Shown: positions 25,773-33,848 of the stretch, piece after piece
How the letters are laid out: the number at the start of each line of letters is the position of its first letter
How positions within the stretch are numbered: position 1 is the stretch's first letter
NCBI RefSeq assembly: GCF_003182135.1
Contig: NZ_QGTL01000001.1
Location: forward strand, 124,001 to 188,000
Source: Nocardia neocaledoniensis
GTDB lineage: Bacteria > Actinomycetota > Actinomycetes > Mycobacteriales > Mycobacteriaceae
Length of the DNA: 64,000 nucleotides
Reading direction: 5' to 3'
Translations under genes and position numbers: made by a program
The notes under the pieces: generated by a model
What the model was told of the DNA's origin: nothing
The model's input: the letters and a program-made list of their open reading frames with translations, nothing else
The model's database searches: none

Positions 25773-26267
25773 TCACGCTCGGGCGAAGGCCAGTGTCTCC
25801 CCCTCGACGCCGCGCAACCACAGCCCGTTGCAGGCGGCGGCGAGCTCGGTGAGGCCGTCCTCGATGGTGGCGAACACACTGCCGGGCACCCAGCCGAGGT
25901 CGCCGTTGATCAGCAGATTGTTGCGGCCGTAGAACAGCGCCAGGTCGGTGGCGCCCTGGGCGTGATGGGCCGCGGACCCCGGCTCGTAGCCGTAGGCCGG
26001 GTTGCCGATCTCCCACGGTTCGAAGTCGAACAGGCACACGTCGCCGGGAATCGGTGTGACGGTGGGGTTCTCGCGTCGCGGTGCCGCGCCGATCCGGGGC
26101 ACCAGCGTGTAGACCTCGTTGCGGGCGTACTTGGCGTGGAACGCGTCGCCCTCCTGGGGGAGCGCGTCCCACACCGCCGCGCACGTCGCCGGCGCCTCGT
26201 CGTCGAGCAGCCGGGCCCGGCAGGTGACGCCGGCCTTGGTGAGGGTGATACTCATGTAGCGGGCCAT
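25773..26267 (-). CDS. DUF3830 family protein (cyclophilin-like)
   Basis: A 164-residue protein of unknown function. It matches what I know of DUF3830, a cyclophilin-like barrel: ITLTKAGVTCRARLLDDEAP, ATCAAVWDALPQEGDAFHAKYARNE-type first half, GDVCLFDFEPWEIG, and LALFYGRNNLLINGDLGWVPG. The small barrel resembles amide-binding cyclophilins and acetophenone-like DUF families; no catalytic residue is evident. Start MARYMSITL at 26267 has AGGAT upstream; a second ATG lies 4 codons in. It follows the aminotransferase after 26 bases in the same operon. DUF3830 proteins seem to keep company with amidases and racemase-like genes. Confidence 0.75.
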   Translation of the reverse strand: MARYMSITLTKAGVTCRARLLDDEAPATCAAVWDALPQEGDAFHAKYARNEVYTLVPRIGAAPRRENPTVTPIPGDVCLFDFEPWEIGNPAYGYEPGSAAHHAQGATDLALFYGRNNLLINGDLGWVPGSVFATIEDGLTELAAACNGLWLRGVEGETLAFARA

Positions 26268-26293
26268 CGGATCCTGCTTCCCGGCGCGGTGGC

Positions 26294-27535
26294 CTAGAGC
26301 TCGGCGAGTACGTCGGACCAGATGGCCAGCGCGTCCTCGATCTGGGTGTCGGTGACGATCAGCGGCGGGATCATCCGCACGACGTTCATGTGCGCGCCGC
26401 AGGTCAGCAGCAACAGCCCTTTCGAGACCGCGAGCCGCTGGGCGGCAGTCGCCGTCTCGGTGTCGGGTTCGCCGGTCGCCGTGGTGAACTCGGAGCCGAC
26501 GAGCAGGCCGAGCCCGCGCACGTCGCCGACCGCCTTGGTGGCGAGTTCCCGTGCGCCGGACAGCAGTTGGGTCCCCCGCGCGGCGGCGTTGTCGACCAGA
26601 CCCTCCGACTCGATCACCTCGAGGGTGGCCACGGCGGCTGCGCAGGCCACCGCGTTGCCGCCGTAGGTGCCGCCCTGCGAGCCGGGCCAGGCCCTGGCCA
26701 TCAGCTCGCGCGAGGCGGCGATGCCCGAGAGCGGAAACCCGCTGGCCAGCCCCTTGGCGATGGTGATCACGTCGGGCCGGACGCCGAAGTGCTGGTGGCC
26801 GAAGAACTTTCCGGTGCGGCCGAAGCCGGTCTGGATCTCGTCGACGACGAGCAGGATGCCGTGCCGGTCGGCGCGTTCGCGCAGGCCCTGGAAGAACCGG
26901 GTGTTGCCGGGGATGTAGCCACCCTCGCCGAGGACGGGCTCGACGACGAACGCCCCGGTCTCGGCGGGCGAGGTGAGGGTGGCGAACAGGTAGTCCAGCT
27001 CGCGCAGCGCGAAGTCGGTGGCCTGCTCCTCGGTCCAGCCGTACCGGTACGCGGTGGGGAACGGCGCGACGTGCACGCCCGACATCAGCGGCGAGAAGCC
27101 CGCTGAGAAGCGCGTGCCCGAGGTGGTCATGGTCGCGGCGGCGACGGTGCGGCCGTGGAAACCCCCGTGGAAGACGATCACATTCGGCCGGCCGGTGGCC
27201 TGGCGGACCAGCCGCAGCGCCGCTTCGACCGCCTCGCTGCCGGAGTTGGCGAAGAACAGTGCGTCCAGCCCCTCGGGCAGGACCGCGCCGAGGCGTTCGG
27301 TGAGTTCGAGCAGCGGCCGGTGCATCACGGTCGTGTACTGACCGTGGATCAGCCGCGCGACCTGCGCCTGCGCCGCCGCCACCACGGCGGGATGGCAGTG
27401 ACCGGTGCTGGTGACGCCGATGCCCGCGGTGAAGTCCAGGTAGCGGCGGCCGTCGGTGTCGTAGAGGTAGCAGCCCGCGCCGTGGTCGACCTGGACGGGG
27501 GTGGCCTGCTTCAGGACGGGAGACAACGCGGTCAT
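26294..27535 (-). CDS. Class III PLP-dependent aminotransferase (4-aminobutyrate type)
   Basis: A 413-residue omega-aminotransferase. It carries the class III signature: LLVVDEIQTGFGRTGKFF (Asp232 binds the pyridine N), and the PLP Lys261 in ITIAKGLASGFPLSG. GSEAVEAALRL (99-109) binds phosphate. Similar enzymes act on 4-aminobutyrate, beta-alanine or 2,4-diaminobutyrate-type donors and give a semialdehyde. The aldehyde dehydrogenase encoded divergently next door is the natural next step. ATG at 27535. Its promoter region carries the shared ATTGT-type operator. The donor and acceptor are not known. Confidence 0.9.
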   Translation of the reverse strand: MTALSPVLKQATPVQVDHGAGCYLYDTDGRRYLDFTAGIGVTSTGHCHPAVVAAAQAQVARLIHGQYTTVMHRPLLELTERLGAVLPEGLDALFFANSGSEAVEAALRLVRQATGRPNVIVFHGGFHGRTVAAATMTTSGTRFSAGFSPLMSGVHVAPFPTAYRYGWTEEQATDFALRELDYLFATLTSPAETGAFVVEPVLGEGGYIPGNTRFFQGLRERADRHGILLVVDEIQTGFGRTGKFFGHQHFGVRPDVITIAKGLASGFPLSGIAASRELMARAWPGSQGGTYGGNAVACAAAVATLEVIESEGLVDNAAARGTQLLSGARELATKAVGDVRGLGLLVGSEFTTATGEPDTETATAAQRLAVSKGLLLLTCGAHMNVVRMIPPLIVTDTQIEDALAIWSDVLAEL

Positions 27536-27548
27536 GAACGCTCCCCTG

Positions 27549-27575
27549 ATTGTCTATTGTCGGATTGTTGACAAT
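27549..27575. promoter_or_regulatory. Island operator copy 2 with extra half-sites
   Basis: ATTGT occurs at 27549-27553, 27556-27560 and 27564-27568, the last completing ATTGT-TG-ACAAT (27564-27575). CGGATTGTTGACAAT (27561-27575) is identical to the copy at 23275-23289. The array lies between the divergent aminotransferase and aldehyde dehydrogenase genes and starts 14 bp from the former. Control by the island's GntR regulator is inferred. Confidence 0.75.
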
Positions 27576-27640
27576 ATGCATAACATGGCGGCAGGGGTCA
27601 CAGCAATGGCTGATCCGCCGCGTCGGGAGAAGGGCAGCGC

Positions 27641-29143
27641 ATGGACGAGTCCGGGGGCAGCACAGGGCTGCGTGAGCACGAGGCACCGCTGGACGCCGCC
27701 GAGCGGGCCGCGATCGACAGCGTGCCGAAGGGCCTGTTCATCGACGGCGCCTGGCGCGACTCCCCCGTCGCCCTGCCCGTTCTCGACCCCGCCACCGGCC
27801 GGACCCTGTGCTCGGTGGCGGACGCGCGCCCGGCGGACGGACTCGCGGCGCTCGCCGCCGCCACCGCCGCCCAGGCCGACTGGGCGCGCACGCCACCGCG
27901 CGCCAGGGCCGACATCCTGATGCGCGCCCACCACGCCTTGCTCGCCGACGCCGACCGGCTCGCCCTCGTGATGACCCTCGAGATGGGCAAGCCGCTGCCC
28001 GAAGCGCGCGGCGAGGTCGCCTACGCCGCCGAGTTCTTCCGCTGGTTCGCCGAGGAGGCCGTCCGGCTCGACGGCGGCTATCTGCCCGCGCCGGCCGGCG
28101 GCTCACGCTTCCTGGTGACCAGGCAGCCGGTCGGGCCGAGCCTGCTGATCACGCCGTGGAACTTCCCGATGGCGATGGGCGCGCGCAAGATCGCGCCCGC
28201 GCTGGCCGCCGGCTGCACCTGTGTCGTGAAACCCGCTGAGCAGACGCCGTTGTCGATGCTGGCGCTGGCGGCGATCCTGGCCGAGGCGGGCGTGCCGGCG
28301 GGGGTGGTCAATGTCGTCAGCACCGCTGATCCCGGCGCGCTGATCGCTCCGCTCATCGCCGACGCGCGGTCGCGCAAGCTCTCCTTCACCGGCTCGACCG
28401 CGGTCGGGAAGCTGCTGCTCGAGCAGTGTGCCCGCACGGTGATGCGCACCTCGATGGAGCTCGGTGGCAACGCCCCGCTGCTCGTGTTCGACGACGCCGA
28501 CCTCGACGAGGCCGTGGACGGCGCGCTGGCGGCGAAAATGCGCAACATCGGGCAGGCCTGCACCGCCGCGAACCGGATCCTGGTGCAGCGCGGCGTCGCC
28601 GAGGCGTTCGCCGAGCGGCTGGCCGAGCGCATGGCGGCCCTGCCGATGGGGCGCGGTACCGAGCCGGGCGTGGTCGTCGGGCCGCTCATCGACGCCGACG
28701 CGGTCGCCAAGGTGGAGCGGCTGGTCGCCGACGCGGGCAGGCGCGGCGCGCGCGTACTCCTCGGCGGGCAGGTCACCGACCGGCCCGGCACCTTCTACCC
28801 CCCGACGGTGCTCACCGACGTGCCCGATGACGCCGAGCTGTGTCACACCGAGATCTTCGGCCCGGTCGCGGCGATCGGCACCTTCGACACCGAGGAGGAG
28901 GCCGTCGCCCGCGCAAACGACACCCCGTACGGCCTGGTCGCCTACGTGTTCACCGAGAACCTGCGCCGCGGGCTGCGCGTGTGCGAGGCGCTCGAGACCG
29001 GCATGGTCGGCCTCAATCAAGGGGTCGTGTCGAATCCGGCGGCGCCGTTCGGCGGCGTGAAGGAGTCCGGCCTCGGCCGGGAGGGCGGATCCGTCGGCAT
29101 CGACGAATTCCTCGAGATCAAATACATCGGCGTCAAGGTGTAG
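27641..29143 (+). CDS. NAD(P)-dependent aldehyde dehydrogenase (succinate-semialdehyde type)
   Basis: A 500-residue aldehyde dehydrogenase. Catalytic residues: Cys307 (RNIGQACTAANRI), Glu273 (MELGGNAPLL) and Asn174 (TPWNFPMAMG). The NAD site has FTGSTAVGK (249-257). These blocks fit succinate-semialdehyde dehydrogenase (GabD) and relatives that oxidise omega-oxo acids. ATG 27641 is chosen. It starts the second rightward unit of the island and is followed after 10 bases by the tartrate/D-malate dehydrogenase-like gene. With the divergent aminotransferase it would turn an omega-amino acid into a dicarboxylate. Confidence 0.92.
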   Translation: MDESGGSTGLREHEAPLDAAERAAIDSVPKGLFIDGAWRDSPVALPVLDPATGRTLCSVADARPADGLAALAAATAAQADWARTPPRARADILMRAHHALLADADRLALVMTLEMGKPLPEARGEVAYAAEFFRWFAEEAVRLDGGYLPAPAGGSRFLVTRQPVGPSLLITPWNFPMAMGARKIAPALAAGCTCVVKPAEQTPLSMLALAAILAEAGVPAGVVNVVSTADPGALIAPLIADARSRKLSFTGSTAVGKLLLEQCARTVMRTSMELGGNAPLLVFDDADLDEAVDGALAAKMRNIGQACTAANRILVQRGVAEAFAERLAERMAALPMGRGTEPGVVVGPLIDADAVAKVERLVADAGRRGARVLLGGQVTDRPGTFYPPTVLTDVPDDAELCHTEIFGPVAAIGTFDTEEEAVARANDTPYGLVAYVFTENLRRGLRVCEALETGMVGLNQGVVSNPAAPFGGVKESGLGREGGSVGIDEFLEIKYIGVKV

Positions 29144-29153
29144 GGAGACAGGC

Positions 29154-30233
29154 GTGGGCAACTACCGGATCGCGACCATTCCGGGCGACGGGATCGGCGT
29201 GGACGTGACCGCCGAGGCGGTGAAGGTGATCGACCGGGTCCTGCCCGGCGTCGCCTGGACCACCTTCGACTGGTCGTGCGAGAACTACCTGCGCACCGGC
29301 GCCATGATGCCCGCCGACGGAGTGGAACGGCTGGCCGGTTTCGACGCGATCTTCCTCGGCGCCGTCGGCTTTCCCGGTGTGCCCGACCATGTTTCGCTGT
29401 GGGGCCTGCTGATCCCGCTGCGCCGCGCCTTCGGTCAGTACGTCAACCTGCGGCCGGTGCGGCTGCTGCCCGGCACCGAGTCGGCGCTGCGCGACCGCAC
29501 CGCCGCCGACCTGGATCTGCTCATCGTGCGCGAGAACTCCGAGGGCGAGTACTCCGAGATCGGCGGCATCCACAATCCGGGCAGGCCGGACGAATTCGTG
29601 CTGCAGGAATCGGTGTTCACCCGCACCGGCTGCGAACGCATCATCCGCTACGCGTTCGAGCGGGCGGCCGAACGCTCGGGCCTGCTCTGCTCGGCCACCA
29701 AGTCCAATGGGCTGATCCACTCGATGCCCTACTGGGACAGCGTCTTCGAGCGGATCGCCGCGGAGTACCCGGCCGTGCGGACCCGCCAGATGCACGTCGA
29801 CGCGCTCGCCGCCGAGATCGTGCTGCACCCCGACCGCCTCGATGTGATCGTGGGCTCGAACCTGTTCGGCGACATCCTGTCCGACCTCGCCGCCGCCGTC
29901 ACCGGCGGTCTCGGCCTGGCGCCCTCGGGCAACATCAATCCCGCGCGCGACGCGCCGTCGATGTTCGAGGCCGTGCACGGCAGTGCGCCCGACATCGCCG
30001 GGCTCGGGATCGCCGATCCCGTGGCGCAGATCCTCGCCGGCGCCATGATGCTGGAGCACCTGGGCGAGCACGCGGCGGCGGCCGCGATCGACCGGGCCGT
30101 CTGTGATGTCCTCGCCGACGGAGCGGTCCGCACGCCGGATCTGGGCGGGAGCGCGACGACCGCCGAGCTGGGCACCGCCGTCGCCGACCGCGCCGCCGAA
30201 CTCAGCAGCGACAGCGCGACGGCGCGGACCTGA
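29154..30233 (+). CDS. Tartrate/D-malate dehydrogenase-like beta-decarboxylating dehydrogenase
   Basis: A 359-residue enzyme of the isocitrate/isopropylmalate dehydrogenase family. Cues: IATIPGDGIGVDVTAEAVKV, LGAVGFPGVPDHVSLWGLLI, RRAFGQYVNLRPVRLLPG, IVRENSEGEYSEIGG, the catalytic Lys segment SATKSNGLIHSMPYW, and metal Asp residues in GSNLFGDILSDLAA. 'VPDHVSLWG' points to the tartrate dehydrogenase/D-malate dehydrogenase (DmlA) branch rather than LeuB. Reaction: NAD-dependent oxidation and decarboxylation of D-malate or a substituted malate. It would deliver pyruvate as an exit from the island's pathway. GTG start at 29154 after GGGAGA. Confidence 0.87.
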   Translation: MGNYRIATIPGDGIGVDVTAEAVKVIDRVLPGVAWTTFDWSCENYLRTGAMMPADGVERLAGFDAIFLGAVGFPGVPDHVSLWGLLIPLRRAFGQYVNLRPVRLLPGTESALRDRTAADLDLLIVRENSEGEYSEIGGIHNPGRPDEFVLQESVFTRTGCERIIRYAFERAAERSGLLCSATKSNGLIHSMPYWDSVFERIAAEYPAVRTRQMHVDALAAEIVLHPDRLDVIVGSNLFGDILSDLAAAVTGGLGLAPSGNINPARDAPSMFEAVHGSAPDIAGLGIADPVAQILAGAMMLEHLGEHAAAAAIDRAVCDVLADGAVRTPDLGGSATTAELGTAVADRAAELSSDSATART

Positions 30234-30247
30234 CGGCTCCGCACGCG

Positions 30248-30285
30248 CGTCGGCCGCGCTCCCGGATCCGGGGGCGCGGCCGACG
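30248..30285. terminator. 38-bp near-perfect palindrome between convergent genes
   Basis: CGTCGGCCGCGC (30248-30259) pairs with GCGCGGCCGACG (30274-30285), and the centre CCCGGATCCGGG (30261-30272) is itself a perfect palindrome. Only one base pair (260/273) is broken. It lies 15 bases after the dehydrogenase gene and 22 bases before the end of the SPFH gene, so it probably ends both transcripts. Confidence 0.75.
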
Positions 30286-30306
30286 TCTACTCGCTCCGTG
30301 TGCCGA

Positions 30307-31533
30307 TCAGCCGTGCTGCGGCGGCTGCCAGGGACGGCCGTACGGGTCGTCCGGACGCTCGGGCTCCGGCGCGACCGGCGGCGGGGTCGGCAGCGAGGGC
30401 GGCACGGCCGGGGGCGCCTTCGGCCGGGGCGGTTCGAAGCCCTCGACCGGGGTGCGGGCGGTCGCTTCCGCCGCGCGCACGGCCTGCTCGATCTTCGGGT
30501 CCGAGGCCGTCTCGAACCAGTCGGCGACATCGGAGTCGTCCTCGATCTTCACCGGCTGCTCCGGCTCGGGCGATGGCTCGTAGCGGAACACGCCGTCCTC
30601 GCCCTTGGTGGCGAAGTTCTGCGCGAAACCCTCGAGGGCCTTGCCGAAGTCGCTGGGCACCAGCCACACCTTGTTGGCGTCGCCGCGCGCCACCATCGGC
30701 AGCGTCTGCATGTATTGGTAGGCAAGCAGTTCCGGTGTCGGCTTGCCGTTCTTGATGGCGGCGAACACCTTCTCGATCGCCTTCGCCTGACCCTGCGCCT
30801 GCAGGTAGGACGCGGCGCGCTCACCCTGGGCGCGCAGGATGCGGCTCTGCCGCTCACCCTCGGCCGACAGGATCGCCGACTGCTTGGCGCCCTCGGCGGA
30901 CAGGATCTGCGCCTGCTTGGCGCCCTCGGCCGTCTTGATCTGCGATTCGCGGGTGCCCTCGGCGGTGAGGATCATCGCGCGCTTCTCGCGGTCGGCCTTC
31001 ATCTGCTTCTCCATCGACTCCTGGATCGACGGCGGCGGATCGATGGACTTGAGCTCCACCCGGGCCACACGTAGACCCCAGCGGCCGGTCGCCTCGTCGA
31101 GGACGCCGCGCAGCTGGTTGTTGATCTGATCGCGCGAGGTCAGCGTCTCTTCCAGGGTCATGCCGCCGACGACGTTGCGCAGCGTGGTGACGGTGAGCTG
31201 CTCGACCGCGGCGATGTAGTTGCTGATCTCGTAGACCGCGGCCTGCGGGCTCGTGACCTGGAAATACACCACCGAGTCGATCTGCAGGGTGAGGTTGTCC
31301 TGGGTGATCACCGGCTGCGGCGGGAAGGACACGACCCGCTCACGCAGGTCGACCTTCGCCCGCACCCGGTCGGCGAACGGGACGAGGAAGGTGAGCTGAC
31401 CGGACACGGTGCGCGAATAGCGCCCGAGCCGCTCGATCACCGCCGCCTCGGCCTGCGGAACGAGAGCGATCGATTTGAACACCACCACCACGACCAACAG
31501 GACGAGGACGGCGGCCACGATCAAGGCAACCAT
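30307..31533 (-). CDS. SPFH/Band 7 (stomatin-prohibitin) membrane protein
   Basis: A 408-residue protein like M. tuberculosis Rv1488. An N-terminal membrane helix (ALIVAAVLVLLVVVVVFKSI) precedes the SPFH domain (VERLGRYSRTVSG-type region, RERVVSFPPQPVITQDNL, IDSVVYFQVTSP, VGGMTLEETLTSRDQIN). A long coiled coil follows with a repeated pentapeptide-like unit: AEGAKQAQILS, AEGAKQSAILS, AEGERQSRILR. The C-terminal 80 residues are acidic, then Pro-rich. Such proteins form ring oligomers in the membrane and scaffold quality-control or lipid domains. It begins 3 bases after the NfeD gene, its usual partner. Confidence 0.92.
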   Translation of the reverse strand: MVALIVAAVLVLLVVVVVFKSIALVPQAEAAVIERLGRYSRTVSGQLTFLVPFADRVRAKVDLRERVVSFPPQPVITQDNLTLQIDSVVYFQVTSPQAAVYEISNYIAAVEQLTVTTLRNVVGGMTLEETLTSRDQINNQLRGVLDEATGRWGLRVARVELKSIDPPPSIQESMEKQMKADREKRAMILTAEGTRESQIKTAEGAKQAQILSAEGAKQSAILSAEGERQSRILRAQGERAASYLQAQGQAKAIEKVFAAIKNGKPTPELLAYQYMQTLPMVARGDANKVWLVPSDFGKALEGFAQNFATKGEDGVFRYEPSPEPEQPVKIEDDSDVADWFETASDPKIEQAVRAAEATARTPVEGFEPPRPKAPPAVPPSLPTPPPVAPEPERPDDPYGRPWQPPQHG

Positions 31534-31536
31534 GTT

Positions 31537-31968
31537 CTAGGGACCCTTCCAGACGACGGCGGTCGCGCCGTCGATCTTCATCACATAGACGGTCAGGCCG
31601 GCGTCGTACACCTCATCCGGGTCCAGCGGGCGCGCGGTCCACACCTCGCCACCGAGCTTGATCTGACCCGAATGCGCGGCGACCTGTTCGAGCACGAGCG
31701 CCGACTTCCCCGGCAGCGCATCGACATTGGTCGGAATCGGCGGCGGCGTGCCGAACTTGCGGCGCAGCACCGGCCGCACCCCGAGGAACAGCACGCCGGC
31801 GACGCCGCCGAAGACCAGCGCGTCGCCCCACAGCGGCAGATCGGCGGCGGCGGTGACGCCCGCGGTGCCGAGGGCGGCGGCACCGAGCATGAGCAGCGTC
31901 AGATCCCCGGTGAGCATTTCCGCCGCCGCGAGGACGATGCCCGCGATCAGCCAGATTATTGCGGCCAC
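31537..31968 (-). CDS. NfeD family membrane protein
   Basis: A 143-residue partner of the SPFH protein, like Rv1487. It has three to four hydrophobic segments (AAIIWLIAGIVLAAAEMLT, LTLLMLGAAALGTAGVTAAA, ALVFGGVAGVLFLG) followed by a C-terminal OB-fold domain (GKSALVLEQVAAHSGQIKLG, GEVWTARPLDPDE, VYVMKIDGATAVV). It lacks the long protease domain of full-length NfeD. Start GTG 31968 was chosen because upstream residues are not hydrophobic or conserved. Gene order NfeD then SPFH with a 3-base gap marks a tight operon. Confidence 0.88.
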   Translation of the reverse strand: MAAIIWLIAGIVLAAAEMLTGDLTLLMLGAAALGTAGVTAAADLPLWGDALVFGGVAGVLFLGVRPVLRRKFGTPPPIPTNVDALPGKSALVLEQVAAHSGQIKLGGEVWTARPLDPDEVYDAGLTVYVMKIDGATAVVWKGP

Positions 31969-32135
31969 GAGGTCCAGCCTAGCCGTGATCGGCCCGTGGC
32001 GGGCGGTCTCGCGGCACCCGGCGAACCGGGCGCGCGCAGCGGGCACGACCCCAACTACGCACCCGCCCAACGCAGGACCCGATCGCCGCGGCGTCGGTCC
32101 ACCGGGTGACGGTCCGGTCGCGGTACGTTCGTGAG

Positions 32136-32960
32136 GTGAGTGCACGTGGCGGGTACGGCGACATCTTTTCCGGGCATCAGCGGACCAAGAAGACTCCGGT
32201 GCCGAAGGTCAGCGCCGAGCGGGACCTGGTGGTGGAGGACGCGGCGAGCGGATTCTGCGGTGCCGTAGTCGGTTTCGACCGCAGCTACGACGGCGAGTTC
32301 GTGAAACTCGAGGACGCCCGCGGCGCGGTCCGGCTGTTCGCGCTGCGCGAGGCGGCCTTCCTCATCGACGGGAAACCGGTGACCCTGGTGCGGCCGACCG
32401 CGGCCCCGCCCAAGCAGACTTCTCGGTCCGCGTCGGGCTCGACCCGAGTCGAAGGTCTGCGCGCCCGGGTGGCCCGGACCAGCCGGATCTGGGTGGAGGG
32501 CGTGCACGACGCGGCCCTCGTCGAGCGGGTGTGGGGCCATGATCTGCGGGTCGAGGGCGTCGTCGTCGAGCATCTCGAGGGCCTCGACAATCTCGGCGCC
32601 CGCCTCACCGAGTTCGGCCCCGGCCCCGGCGCCAGGGTCGGGGTGCTGGTCGACCATCTGGTGACCGGGTCCAAGGAGACCCAGCTGACCACCGGCCTGG
32701 GCCCGCACGTGCTGGTCACCGGCCATCCGTTCATCGACGTGTGGCAGGCGGTACGTCCTGCCGCGGTGGGCATCGAGGCCTGGCCGACGGTGCCGCGCGG
32801 CGAGGACTGGAAGACCGGGATCTGCGCGCGCCTGGGCTGGGGAACACCGCAGCAGGGCTGGCGCCGGGTGTACGACGCGGTCGACTCGTTCCGGGATCTC
32901 GAGGCGCCGCTCATCGGCGCCGTCGAGCGGCTCATCGACTTCGTCACCGAACCCGACTAG
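32136..32960 (+). CDS. DUF3097 family protein
   Basis: A 274-residue conserved actinobacterial protein, like Rv1486c in the same place of the M. tuberculosis block. The N-terminal third (GGYGDIFSG, LVVEDAASGFCGAVVGF, LFALREAAFLIDGKPVTLV) looks like a small beta domain. The rest contains a Toprim-like run: RIWVEGVHDAALVERVWGHDLR, VVVEHLEGLDNL, VGVLVDHLVTGSKE and GHPFIDVWQA, with acidic residues that could bind metal. This suggests a nucleic acid role, but none is shown. Start GTG 32136 is preferred over an upstream in-frame GTG at 32106 by comparison with the family length. Confidence 0.85.
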   Translation: MSARGGYGDIFSGHQRTKKTPVPKVSAERDLVVEDAASGFCGAVVGFDRSYDGEFVKLEDARGAVRLFALREAAFLIDGKPVTLVRPTAAPPKQTSRSASGSTRVEGLRARVARTSRIWVEGVHDAALVERVWGHDLRVEGVVVEHLEGLDNLGARLTEFGPGPGARVGVLVDHLVTGSKETQLTTGLGPHVLVTGHPFIDVWQAVRPAAVGIEAWPTVPRGEDWKTGICARLGWGTPQQGWRRVYDAVDSFRDLEAPLIGAVERLIDFVTEPD

Positions 32961-33024
32961 ACCACCCGCAGGTCAGACAGGCCCTCATCGTCCGTACGCG
33001 AATCCGGGCGAACCTTTATGCTCG

Positions 33025-33846
33025 ATGATTATGTGCTCTCCCAGTGCGACGTTGACGCTGTGGGCCGGCTCGTGGCTGGCCGGGACCAGCGCGCCCGATG
33101 ACGTGCTGGAGGCGCTGCACACGTGGGCCGCGCGTCACACCCTCGCCGCGGGCGACCCGGTCACCGGCGGCCGCAGCGACCTGCCGTGGACCTCGCGCGG
33201 CGAGGCCGCAGGCACCGGAGTGATGCCGCTGCTCAAGGTGATCCGCGAGGCGATGGCGCCGCCCGGCGCGCAGTTGCGCCTGGTGCTGCCCGCGCCGGGC
33301 GATGTGCGCGGGCTCCCGATCGGTACCGCCTTCGCGGCCGACGCGGTCGACGCCGAGGAAGGGCTGCTCCTCGGCGTTCCTGGCGAGCAGGGCACCGGCC
33401 TGATCCCGCACTGGACCGACGACGAGGTCCTGCAGTGGACCGTGTACAGCGTCGACATCCCGCGGGTCGTCGGCCCGGACATGTCCCTCGGCGAGGCCGA
33501 GTACACGATGCGCGAATCCGTCCGCGACGCCGCCGACGCGCTCATGCGCCTGCACACCACCTCGGTCGGCGCCTCCGACGCCGACCCCCGCGAACAGATC
33601 GAAGCGCAGCTGGCCGCCTACTCCCGGCACGCCTACCCCGATTCGATCCCGTTGCGCGCCAAGCGCATTCTCGACACGGCCGACCACGTGGCGGCCATTC
33701 TCACCGTCGCCCAGCACGAACCGGCCTCGGCGCCGACCTCGGCCTCGGCGATCGGCGCGCACGAGTCGCTGCTGCGCCCATTGTGGAACACCATTCGCGA
33801 GGCCAGGCTGGCGGCGGTGCACGCCGCCGCGGGTCCGCCCCGCTGA
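33025..33846 (+). CDS. Conserved hypothetical protein
   Basis: A 273-residue soluble protein I do not recognise by name. The N-terminus MCSPSATLTLWAGSWLAGTSAP may be a short beta region rather than a signal peptide, since it lacks basic residues. The middle has LRLVLPAPGDVRGLPIGTAFA, EEGLLLGVPGEQGTGLIPHW and a helical C-terminal half (EYTMRESVRDAADALMRL, RAKRILDTADHVAAILTVA). Starts at ATG 33025 or 33031. It follows DUF3097 on the same strand after a 64-base gap and may be co-transcribed. No catalytic motif is visible. Confidence 0.72.
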   Translation: MIMCSPSATLTLWAGSWLAGTSAPDDVLEALHTWAARHTLAAGDPVTGGRSDLPWTSRGEAAGTGVMPLLKVIREAMAPPGAQLRLVLPAPGDVRGLPIGTAFAADAVDAEEGLLLGVPGEQGTGLIPHWTDDEVLQWTVYSVDIPRVVGPDMSLGEAEYTMRESVRDAADALMRLHTTSVGASDADPREQIEAQLAAYSRHAYPDSIPLRAKRILDTADHVAAILTVAQHEPASAPTSASAIGAHESLLRPLWNTIREARLAAVHAAAGPPR

Positions 33847-33848
33847 TC

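Noticed and set aside
21079..30233. Ectoine (Eut/Doe) or nicotinate (Nic) degradation cluster
   Set aside because: Racemase-like, aminotransferase and aldehyde dehydrogenase genes recall these routes, but ectoine hydrolase, the eutB and eutC counterparts, and the nicotinate hydroxylase and ring-opening genes are all missing.
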